Source: DASUBN01 sp035465695
Lineage (GTDB): Bacteria > Pseudomonadota > Gammaproteobacteria > Natronospirales > REEB76
NCBI GenBank assembly: GCA_035465695.1
Contig: DATIVR010000023.1
Span: 1-8,859, forward strand
Length of the DNA: 8,859 bases
Reading direction: 5' to 3'
The notes under the pieces are model-generated. The model was not told the origin of the DNA. It saw only the letters and a program-made list of their open reading frames with translations, and made no database searches. Made by a program: the position numbers and the translations under genes. Position 1 is the first letter of the stretch; each line of letters begins with the position of its first letter. Of this stretch, positions 1 to 7,372 are shown piece after piece.

Positions 1-554
1 TACCAGCAGCCGGCGCGGTACAGGAGACCGTAAGGATCGAAGTCGCGCTCGCTGTCCTCGCCCTTGGATGAGCGATAGCGCATGTGCACGCGGCGTTGCT
101 GTTGTGCGGCAGCACTTAACACCGCGAGGGCGCGGTCAGCACCGGGCGGCGCGCCGCGGGTGAGGTCCAGGGTCACGGTCTCATCCACCGCGCGCACCCG
201 GTGCTTGAGCTGGGCGGGCATCACCCGTTCGAGCTTGGCCTGGGCGCTGGCCACCGCCGAGGCACCTTCCGCCAGTCCAAGGCTGCGCGCCGCGAGCAGT
301 CCCACCGAGAGCGCCAGGGCCTCGTCTTCGTTGAACATCATGGGCGGCAGCTTGAATCCGGCCACCAGCATGTAAGCACCGTAGCGGCCACGCTCGCTGG
401 TGATGGGAATACCCCACTCCTCCAGCGCCGCGATGTAGCGGCGCAGGGTGCGGGCATCCACTTCGATGCGGCGTGCGAGTTCCGCGCCGCTCATGCGGCC
501 ATGGGTCTGCAACAGTTCCAGGACCGCCAGCAGGCGGGTGGTGGAGTTCGCCAT
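1..554 (-). CDS. YafY-type HTH/WYL-domain transcriptional regulator (C-terminus cut by window edge)
   Basis: DNA-binding regulator of the DeoR-like HTH plus WYL class. Reading leftward from the ATG at 554, 184 codons are present. Residues about 6-58 form a winged helix-turn-helix (RLLAVLELLQTHGRMSGAEL, then a recognition-helix segment with RTLRRYIAAL and a wing ending ERGRYGAY). The linker at 69-86 (LPPMMFNEDEALALSVGL) is typical of YafY-like proteins. The WYL domain starts near residue 150 (RVHMRYRS, then DPYGLLYRAGCW), and the edge falls right after the W of the W-Y motif. Full-length relatives have about 230-330 residues, so 50 or more are missing. WYL domains are thought to sense a ligand, often a nucleic acid or nucleotide; the ligand here is unknown. 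The only Shine-Dalgarno-like stretch is a weak GGTAGA 8 nt before the ATG. The gene is divergent from the exported-protein/exporter cluster, so it probably controls that cluster and itself. The family call is firm; the target is inferred. Confidence 0.93.
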   Translation of the reverse strand, partial: MANSTTRLLAVLELLQTHGRMSGAELARRIEVDARTLRRYIAALEEWGIPITSERGRYGAYMLVAGFKLPPMMFNEDEALALSVGLLAARSLGLAEGASAVASAQAKLERVMPAQLKHRVRAVDETVTLDLTRGAPPGADRALAVLSAAAQQQRRVHMRYRSSKGEDSERDFDPYGLLYRAGCW

Positions 555-568
555 GACGATAGTCTACC

Positions 569-599
569 GATAATCAGGGCGTGAATCGCCCTAATTATG
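569..599. promoter_or_regulatory. Possible overlapping -10 elements of two divergent promoters
   Basis: GATAAT (569-574) reads rightward and CATAAT (599-594) reads leftward. Each is close to the TATAAT consensus, and each lies on an outer arm of the inverted repeat. I see no convincing -35 hexamer at 16-18 nt for either. If both are real, start points would fall inside the repeat, and a protein bound there would block both genes. This is a weak call based on hexamer match alone. Confidence 0.25.
570..598. promoter_or_regulatory. Inverted repeat, candidate operator for the divergent WYL regulator
   Basis: The left arm ATAATCAGGGCG (570-581) and right arm CGCCCTAATTAT (587-598) are complementary at 11 of 12 positions across a 5-nt spacer, TGAAT. 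It is the strongest dyad in the divergent gap and lies 15 bp upstream of the regulator start and 55 bp upstream of the next rightward start. A dimeric HTH regulator binding next to its own gene is the usual arrangement, so binding by the WYL regulator is a reasonable inference. It has not been shown. Confidence 0.6.
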
Positions 600-641
600 A
601 CCTACCGTGCGTTCCAGACCCCGGCATCCCGCCGGACCCAC

Positions 642-645
642 AGGA
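642..645 (+). promoter_or_regulatory. Ribosome binding site deciding the start at 654
   Basis: AGGA with 8 nt to the ATG at 654. It supports this start over the in-frame ATG at 597, which sits in the right arm of the inverted repeat and has no purine-rich site before it. Confidence 0.6.
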
Positions 646-653
646 ATCCGGAC

Positions 654-1301
654 ATGCATAAGCCCTCTCGCCTCTTCGCCCCGCTGGCGGCCGCCATGCT
701 CCTCACGGCCTTCGGCGGATACGGCCCGGGAGCGTTGGCCAACAACGCTACCGGCACAGCTTCCGACGAGAAGGTCACCGCCACCCGCAATGGCTCCCAT
801 GACTTCGACTTCCTGTACGGCAAGTGGAAGATGCCGAACCATCGCCTGGTGAAGCGCCTGGCCGGTTCCCATGAGTGGGAGGATTTCATGTCCTACGACG
901 AGTGCCAGCCCCTGCCCGGCGGCCTCGGCAACGAGGACTTCTACAAGACCGATCATTGGAAGGACTTCGTAGGCATGACCACGCGCACCTACGATCCCAA
1001 GACAGGGCTGTGGCGCATCTACTGGGTGGACAACCGCTTCTCGGGCGGGGTGATCGAGCCGCCGGTGGTGGGCAAGTTCGAGGGCAACGTGGGCGTGTTC
1101 CAGGCGCCGGATACCTTCGACGGCAAACCCATCATCGTGCGCTTCACTTGGACCGTGCATCCCAAGGGCTCGAAGGTGGTGGCGGACTGGAAGCAGGACT
1201 TCTCCGCCGACGGCGGCAAGACCTGGGAGACCAACTGGACCAACGAGATCATCCCCCTGGACGATGCCGAAGCCGCACAGCACTTCGGCCCCGGCATCTG
1301 A
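654..1301 (+). CDS. Exported protein of an uncharacterised beta-rich family (DUF1579-like)
   Basis: This is a 215-residue protein with a Sec signal peptide: basic MHKPSR, a hydrophobic stretch to about residue 20, and a probable cut after ALA at 27-29. No lipobox cysteine is present, so a soluble periplasmic form is expected. The mature part starts its conserved region with HDFDFLYGKWK (49-59), then a GGLGNEDF block, a TYDPKTGLWRIYWVDNR block, EPPVVGKFE, and near the end FSADGGKTWETNW. I recognise this order from widespread hypothetical proteins whose N-terminus (D-F-D-F-x-x-G-x-W) resembles DUF1579/lipocalin-like beta-barrels. I am not certain of the formal family name, and no reaction is known to me. 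The start at 654 is chosen because AGGA (642-645) lies 8 nt upstream and the signal peptide begins there; the in-frame ATG at 597 would precede both. It is the first gene of a tight four-gene rightward run. Confidence 0.85.
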   Translation: MHKPSRLFAPLAAAMLLTAFGGYGPGALANNATGTASDEKVTATRNGSHDFDFLYGKWKMPNHRLVKRLAGSHEWEDFMSYDECQPLPGGLGNEDFYKTDHWKDFVGMTTRTYDPKTGLWRIYWVDNRFSGGVIEPPVVGKFEGNVGVFQAPDTFDGKPIIVRFTWTVHPKGSKVVADWKQDFSADGGKTWETNWTNEIIPLDDAEAAQHFGPGI

Positions 1302-1314
1302 GCGGAGACCATCC

Positions 1315-2148
1315 ATGCAGCGTCTGATATCCGCCCTCGCACTGGCCTGCCTCATGGGCAACGGCACCTGGGCGTCCGCCGCCACCGACGCAGGAAGCCC
1401 CGCCATGGACACCGTGCAACACCTGGGGGAATTCCAGGTCATCGAGTTCCGCCGCTATCACACCTCACCGGGAGAACGGGACCATTTCACCGCTTACTTC
1501 GACAGCCTGTTCCCCGAAGCCATGGAACAACTCGGGGCGTTGGTGCTGGGCTCCTTCCATGAACGTGGCAGTCCCACCGCCTTCGCCTGGTTAAGGGGCT
1601 TCCACACCTTGAGCGACCGGCCCATCGTGAACTCGGCGTTCTATTACGGTCCGGTATGGAAGGAGCACCGCACCGCAGTGAATGCCATCCTGCCGGACTC
1701 GGACAACGTGATGTTGCTGCAGCCCGTGCCCGGTCGCGGCGTCATGGTGCTGCCGGCGGTGGATCCGGTCGGGGAACCGGACGGCGCCAAAGGCGTGCTG
1801 GTGGCGGAGATCTTCTCGGTGAAGAAAGGCGGCGTGGATGGCTTCATCCGCCAGGCGGAGCCGCTGTTCGCGCGCTATCGTGCCGCCGGTGTCCGCGAGA
1901 TGGGAGTGCTGGAAACACTGGATGTGCCCAACAACTTCCCGCAACTGCCCATCCGCGAGGACGGTCCGTTCGTGGTGTGGATGGGCATGGTGAAGGACGA
2001 CCCGGCGCTCAAGGCCCGGTTCGAGCCTCTGCGCGCCGGAAGCGTGGACGCGTTCACCGGCACCGGCCTGCTGCGTTCCGCTCCGGAGATAGTGATAATG
2101 GACCCGACGCGGCGCTCGCGCTTGCGATGGTTCCCTTCCTGGCAGTAA
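1315..2148 (+). CDS. Exported NIPSNAP-family protein (two ferredoxin-like repeats)
   Basis: This is a 277-residue protein. Residues 1-22 (MQRLISALALACLMGNGTWA then SA) are a Sec signal peptide with an ASA-type cleavage site. The mature part appears to hold two dimeric alpha/beta-barrel repeats. The first is about 40-136, opening FQVIEFRRYHTSPGERDHF and containing a W-L-R-G-F segment and FYYGPVWKEHR, all typical of NIPSNAP domains. The second is about 160-260, opening VLVAEIFSVKKGGVDGFI and containing VVWMGMVKDD. NIPSNAP folds resemble small cofactor-free monooxygenases and stress-related proteins, and most bacterial members have no assigned substrate. The start at 1315 has GGAG (1304-1307) 7 nt upstream; an in-frame ATG at 1264 lies inside the previous gene and would spoil the signal peptide. 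It begins 13 nt after the previous stop and its own stop is 2 nt before the next ATG, so it is almost surely in the same operon. The fold call is fairly firm; the function is unknown. Confidence 0.85.
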   Translation: MQRLISALALACLMGNGTWASAATDAGSPAMDTVQHLGEFQVIEFRRYHTSPGERDHFTAYFDSLFPEAMEQLGALVLGSFHERGSPTAFAWLRGFHTLSDRPIVNSAFYYGPVWKEHRTAVNAILPDSDNVMLLQPVPGRGVMVLPAVDPVGEPDGAKGVLVAEIFSVKKGGVDGFIRQAEPLFARYRAAGVREMGVLETLDVPNNFPQLPIREDGPFVVWMGMVKDDPALKARFEPLRAGSVDAFTGTGLLRSAPEIVIMDPTRRSRLRWFPSWQ

Positions 2149-2150
2149 GC

Positions 2151-2786
2151 ATGACTGACTATCACCATCTCTGGATGTTCGCCCTGTTCGTGCTCGGCAT
2201 CATGGTGCTGCCGGGGCTGGACATGGCCTACGTGCTCGGCAGCGCCCTGGCGGGCGGACGCCGATCCGGGTTCGTGGCGCTGGGTGGCGTCGCGGCCGGA
2301 GGCACCTGTCATGTGATCGCCGGGGTGCTCGGCATCAGCGTGTTGCTGAAGCTCTATCCCGCCGCCTTCCGGGTGATGCTGCTGGCAGGCGCCGTGTACA
2401 TCGCCTGGATCGGTTTCTCGATACTGAGGAGTGCCTCCGCCTTCCACTTGCATCCCGAGGCGGGCCACCGCAATTCCTGGGTGACCTTCCGCCAGGGTAT
2501 GGCCTCTTGCCTGCTTAACCCGAAGGCCTATCTCTTCATGCTGGCAGTATTCCCGCAGTTCCTGCGGCCGGAGTATGGCCCGCTATGGCTGCAGGGCGTG
2601 GTGATGTGGCTGATGATCCTCGCCGGGATGGCCGGCGTGTACGGCAGCCTGGCCTACGGCGCCGGGAGTGTGCGGGATTGGCTGGAGCGGGAACCGGCCT
2701 CGGCGGTGATGGTGAGCCGGGCGGTGGGCGCCATGTTGATGGCGGTGGCGGTGTTCACGGCCGTGGACGGCTGGCGCGGGGTCTGA
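2151..2786 (+). CDS. LysE/RhtB-family exporter, first tandem copy
   Basis: This is a 211-residue inner-membrane protein, the usual LysE/RhtB length, with about six hydrophobic segments (first at about 7-30, last at about 186-205). Family members export amino acids or related small molecules driven by ion gradients. Visible signatures are the first-helix block VLPGLDMAYVLGSALAGGRR (19-38), the LLKLYP...AWIG block (65-88), and LLNPKAYLFMLAVFPQF (121-137), which holds the family NPK motif. The family's usual PGPD/PGPN element reads PGLD here. The ATG at 2151 lies 2 nt after the upstream stop with no clear Shine-Dalgarno site, which suggests translational coupling. An in-frame ATG at 2127, overlapping the upstream gene, is a possible alternative start. 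It is a paralog of the next gene, with about 48% identical positions by hand alignment. The substrate cannot be told from the sequence. Confidence 0.9.
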   Translation: MTDYHHLWMFALFVLGIMVLPGLDMAYVLGSALAGGRRSGFVALGGVAAGGTCHVIAGVLGISVLLKLYPAAFRVMLLAGAVYIAWIGFSILRSASAFHLHPEAGHRNSWVTFRQGMASCLLNPKAYLFMLAVFPQFLRPEYGPLWLQGVVMWLMILAGMAGVYGSLAYGAGSVRDWLEREPASAVMVSRAVGAMLMAVAVFTAVDGWRGV

Positions 2787-2798
2787 TCACAATAGCGG

Positions 2799-3437
2799 AT
2801 GGCCCACACCGCGGACCTATGGCTGTACTTCCTGCTGGTAGGCGGCGTGATATTGCTACCCGGCACCGACATGACCTACGTGCTGGCCAGTGCCCTCACC
2901 GGCGGGCGCCGCGGCGGCTTCGCCGCCACCTTCGGCATCATCACCGGGGCGGTCTTCCACATGGGTGCCGCAGTGCTGGGCCTGGGCATGCTGCTCAAGC
3001 TCTACCCGATCGCGTTCAAGCTGCTGTTGCTGGCAGGCACCGCTTTCATCGCCTGGATCGGCATCAACATCTTCCGCAAGGCCGTGGTGCTGCGCGTGCA
3101 TCCGGACATGCCGGTGCGCAAGCCGATGGCGGCTTACCTCCAGGGCGCCATCGCCAACCTGCTCAATCCCGCCGCCTACCTCTTCACGCTGGCGGTCATC
3201 CCCCAGTTCATGCGCCCGGACTACGGCCCGCTCTGGTTCCAGGGCATGGTGCTGTGGTGCATCGGCTCGTGCTGCGAACTGGCGGTCTACGGCACGGTGA
3301 CCCTGCTGGCGGCGCAGATACGCCGGCGGCTGGAGAGGGACGCCGTGGCCATGGTGCGGGTCAGCCGCGTAGTCGGCCTGCTGCTGTTGTCGGTGGCGAT
3401 GCTGAGCGCGGCCCGCACCTTGCGCGGTCTCGGCTGA
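2799..3437 (+). CDS. LysE/RhtB-family exporter, second tandem copy
   Basis: This is a 212-residue multi-spanning inner-membrane protein that aligns without gaps to the preceding exporter (about 101 of 211 positions identical by hand count). Shared blocks include LLPGTDMTYVLASALTGGRR (19-38), LLKLYPIAFKLLLLAG, AFIAWIG, and LLNPAAYLFTLAVIPQF (121-137), plus RPDYGPLWFQG. Here the NPK motif lysine is alanine (position 125) and the PGPD motif is PGTD. Compared with the first copy, the segment around 150-162 is very different and holds two adjacent cysteines (CC). The ATG at 2799 is the only usable start because an in-frame TAG lies 2 codons upstream. It follows the previous stop by 12 nt without a Shine-Dalgarno site. 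The pair may be two exporters with different substrates, or subunits of one complex; neither is shown. Confidence 0.9.
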   Translation: MAHTADLWLYFLLVGGVILLPGTDMTYVLASALTGGRRGGFAATFGIITGAVFHMGAAVLGLGMLLKLYPIAFKLLLLAGTAFIAWIGINIFRKAVVLRVHPDMPVRKPMAAYLQGAIANLLNPAAYLFTLAVIPQFMRPDYGPLWFQGMVLWCIGSCCELAVYGTVTLLAAQIRRRLERDAVAMVRVSRVVGLLLLSVAMLSAARTLRGLG

Positions 3438-3478
3438 AGCGACTCCGGGAAATTGACGAGCAGGCGCGGCGCAGCGGC

Positions 3479-3778
3479 TCAGGGCCGAACGGACTCCACG
3501 AACATGCCCGGATACTCGCGCTGCAAGAGCGTCAGGGTCGCCTGTTCTGGAGGCTCGCTGCCCTTGGGTCGCGGGATCGGGCTGGCCAGATAGGCCGGCA
3601 GATCGCGAGGCACGTTCAGGGCGAAGCGGTCCCGGTTTTTGGCGAAATCGATCAACAGCTTGTCGGCCACGGTGGAGAGGTAGACCGGGCAGGCATATAA
3701 CCCATGCCAGCGGTTCGGGCACAAGGTCTTCTGCACGAATGGGCTGCCACGGTCTATCGCGAACGATCCGAGCAGCAA
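3479..3778 (-). pseudogene. Unrecognised coding-like stretch downstream of clpB, no good start
   Basis: A leftward open frame ends at TGA 3479-3481 and has a protein-like composition from about 3800 onward. It contains YIELKLLLGSFAIDRG, an LCPNRWHGLYACPVYL segment with two cysteines, DKLLIDFAKNRDRFAL, and a proline-rich tail. I do not recognise a family. No ATG lies in a useful place: the nearest is 3913, inside clpB in another frame, where the translation is a low-complexity shadow of clpB. A TTG at 3778 would give 99 residues but has no Shine-Dalgarno site. It could be a small gene with an unusual start, the remnant C-terminus of a lost gene, or a chance open frame. The coordinates use the TTG for convenience. 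There is no other gene between 3438 and 3812. Confidence 0.35.
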
Positions 3779-3812
3779 CTTGAGTTCGATATAACAGCGT
3801 CCCGGCAGTCCC

Positions 3813-6419
<2,607 letters not shown>

Positions 6420-6424
6420 GCAGA

Positions 6425-6438
6425 TTTCACCCGTGAAA
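6425..6438 (-). promoter_or_regulatory. Hairpin in the clpB leader containing the Shine-Dalgarno sequence
   Basis: The leader reads UUUCACGGGUGAAA, a perfect self-complement that can fold as a 5-bp stem (UUUCA/UGAAA) with a CGGG loop. The best Shine-Dalgarno match, GGTGA (6431-6427), lies in it and is 7 nt from the ATG. The stem is weak and AU-rich, so it could open on warming. The pairing and placement are seen in the sequence; a thermosensor role is inference. Confidence 0.45.
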
Positions 6439-6443
6439 CGAGT

Positions 6444-6496
6444 CTAGACCCCTGAAAAGCAGGGGCAAAAGGATATAGACATAAATAAGGGTCTAG
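6444..6496. repeat. 8-bp inverted repeat with CTAG flanking the clpB -10 and start site
   Basis: CTAGACCC (6444-6451) and GGGTCTAG (6489-6496) are perfect inverted copies separated by 37 nt. They flank the -10 element, the predicted start point and the GC-rich hairpin. CTAG is generally rare in proteobacterial DNA, so two copies in such a short stretch stand out. It could be a split operator, part of a longer leader fold, or chance. Confidence 0.3.
6449..6465 (-). promoter_or_regulatory. GC-rich hairpin in the clpB leader
   Basis: CCCCTG and CAGGGG form a perfect 6-bp stem around a 5-nt loop, CTTTT on the transcript strand. It lies about 30 nt upstream of the clpB start and within the predicted leader. 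There is no T-run after it in either direction, so it is not an intrinsic terminator. It may stabilise the leader RNA or be the upper half of a two-hairpin leader. Confidence 0.45.
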
Positions 6497-6511
6497 GACA
6501 GGGTTTTCAAC
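6482..6511 (-). promoter_or_regulatory. Sigma-32-type heat-shock promoter of clpB
   Basis: Reading leftward, GTTGAAA (6511-6505) matches the sigma-32 -35 consensus CTTGAAA at 6 of 7 positions. After a 14-nt spacer, CCTTATTTA (6490-6482) matches the CCCCATNTA -10 consensus at 6 of 8 fixed positions. Transcription would start near 6475, giving a leader of about 55 nt. The -35 element includes the TGA stop codon of the ZIP gene (6507-6509). The same -35 could serve sigma-70 (TTGAAA, 17 nt, TATTTA), but that -10 is poor. clpB is a classic sigma-32 target, which supports the call. Confidence 0.72.
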
Positions 6512-7283
6512 CGCCGAGAGCGGTCTGGATGACCCAGATCAGGCCGATACCGGCGGCGATGAGCACCACCGTCAGGAGCGAAAGCCGGGCGCCCTCATGG
6601 CGGTGCAGTCCGGGGATGAGGTCAGCCACCGCTACATAGATGAGGCTGGCGGCGGCGATGGCCAACACGTAGGGGATGAAGTCCCGCAGGTCGCCCAACA
6701 GGAACAGCGCCGCCACGCCGCCCACCACCATGGTGGTGCCGGAGAGAGCCGAAAGCAGCAGTGCGCGGCCCCGCGCCACGCCGGATTGCAGCAGCACCGA
6801 GATATCCCCCACCTGCTGCGGGATCTGGTGGGCGATGATGGCGATGGCCAGCACAACTCCGAGATGCACGCTGGTGAGGAAGGTAGCGCCCAGCAGCACG
6901 CCGTCCAGCAAGTTGTGCAGGCCGGTACCCACCAGGATCATGGTCCCGGCGGCATGGCGGCGCAGGTCCTCATGTCCGGTGTGGCCTTCATGGCCGTGAT
7001 GCCAGAAGGCGAGCTTCTCCAACAGGAAGAAACCCAGTACGCCGAGGGCGATGGCAAGCCCCACATCCTGCACCTGGCCCGGTGCCGCGGACTTCACCGC
7101 CTCCGGCAGCAGGTCCAGGAACGCGGCACCCAGCAGCGCGCCCACCGCGAAGCTCACGAGCTTGGGCACCAGCAGCGTGCGGCTGCGTTGCGGGAACAGC
7201 AGCAGCACCGAAGCCAGGAGCGCGCTTAAGGCCGCGCCCACGAGCGTCGCCGGGATGATCCAGAGCAGGAGTGAGGGTTGCAT
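6507..7283 (-). CDS. ZIP-family divalent metal transporter
   Basis: This is a 258-residue inner-membrane protein with about eight hydrophobic segments, as in bacterial ZIP proteins, which move zinc and related divalent metals into the cytoplasm. A histidine-rich loop WHHGHEGHTGHEDLRRH (94-110) sits between helices 3 and 4. Helix 4 carries HNLLDG (123-128), the counterpart of HNxPEG, and helix 5 carries HQIPQQVGD (152-160), the counterpart of the HEIPxE motif. A late helix holds YVAVADLIPGLHRH (216-229). The start at 7283 gives the expected N-terminus MQPSLLLWIIP; the in-frame ATG at 7364 would add 27 unlike, polar residues and overlap the divergent promoter. No Shine-Dalgarno site precedes 7283, but a -10-like TAAAAT ends 11 nt upstream, so the mRNA may be nearly leaderless. 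Zinc as the substrate is family inference. The acidic residues usual in helix 5 are glutamines here. Confidence 0.9.
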   Translation of the reverse strand: MQPSLLLWIIPATLVGAALSALLASVLLLFPQRSRTLLVPKLVSFAVGALLGAAFLDLLPEAVKSAAPGQVQDVGLAIALGVLGFFLLEKLAFWHHGHEGHTGHEDLRRHAAGTMILVGTGLHNLLDGVLLGATFLTSVHLGVVLAIAIIAHQIPQQVGDISVLLQSGVARGRALLLSALSGTTMVVGGVAALFLLGDLRDFIPYVLAIAAASLIYVAVADLIPGLHRHEGARLSLLTVVLIAAGIGLIWVIQTALGG

Positions 7284-7294
7284 GGGTGCGACGG

Positions 7295-7300
7295 ATTTTA
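7295..7300 (-). promoter_or_regulatory. -10-like element for the ZIP transporter gene
   Basis: TAAAAT on the leftward strand matches TATAAT at 5 of 6. No good -35 hexamer is visible at 16-18 nt; TTCCGG is the sequence at 17 nt. Transcription from here would start only about 4-6 nt before the ATG at 7283, consistent with the absence of a Shine-Dalgarno sequence. Confidence 0.35.
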
Positions 7301-7336
7301 CCCTGCCCCGGACCTCTCCGGAATGGCGGCCTCCGG

Positions 7337-7342
7337 TACAAT
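7337..7342 (+). promoter_or_regulatory. -10-like element for the yheS-like gene
   Basis: TACAAT matches TATAAT at 5 of 6 and is followed by ATGCGCGCC-like GC-rich sequence, a context common at housekeeping promoters of GC-rich gammaproteobacteria. The start would be near 7349, leaving a leader of about 24 nt. No -35 hexamer is clear. Confidence 0.4.
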
Positions 7343-7372
7343 GCGCGCCCGGCTGAACCTCCAAGATTGCCC

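Noticed and set aside
597..653. Upstream in-frame ATG (597) as start of the exported DUF1579-like protein
   Set aside because: It would put 19 polar residues before the signal peptide, lies in the inverted repeat, and lacks a ribosome binding site. The ATG at 654 has AGGA 8 nt upstream.
591..1442. Leftward open frame (283 codons) opposite the exported DUF1579-like gene
   Set aside because: The rightward gene has a signal peptide, a ribosome binding site and conserved blocks. The leftward frame has none and crosses two genes.
3458..3480. Possible terminator (GAGC/GCTC arms) between the second LysE gene and the clpB side
   Set aside because: The stem is only 4 bp with a 15-nt loop and no T-run follows on either strand.
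3501..3505. Late in-frame ATG in the orphan stretch downstream of clpB as a gene start
   Set aside because: It would leave only a few codons before the stop, so it cannot start a meaningful protein.
2585..3700. Rightward open frame (371 codons) overlapping both LysE genes
   Set aside because: It is very rich in Arg, Gly and Ala, as expected of an out-of-frame reading of GC-rich DNA. Both LysE frames are clearly coding.
7308..7321. CCGGA/TCCGG hairpin in the ZIP-yheS gap
   Set aside because: Five-bp GC dyads are common by chance in such DNA, and it does not line up with a promoter element or a T-run. No basis for an operator call.
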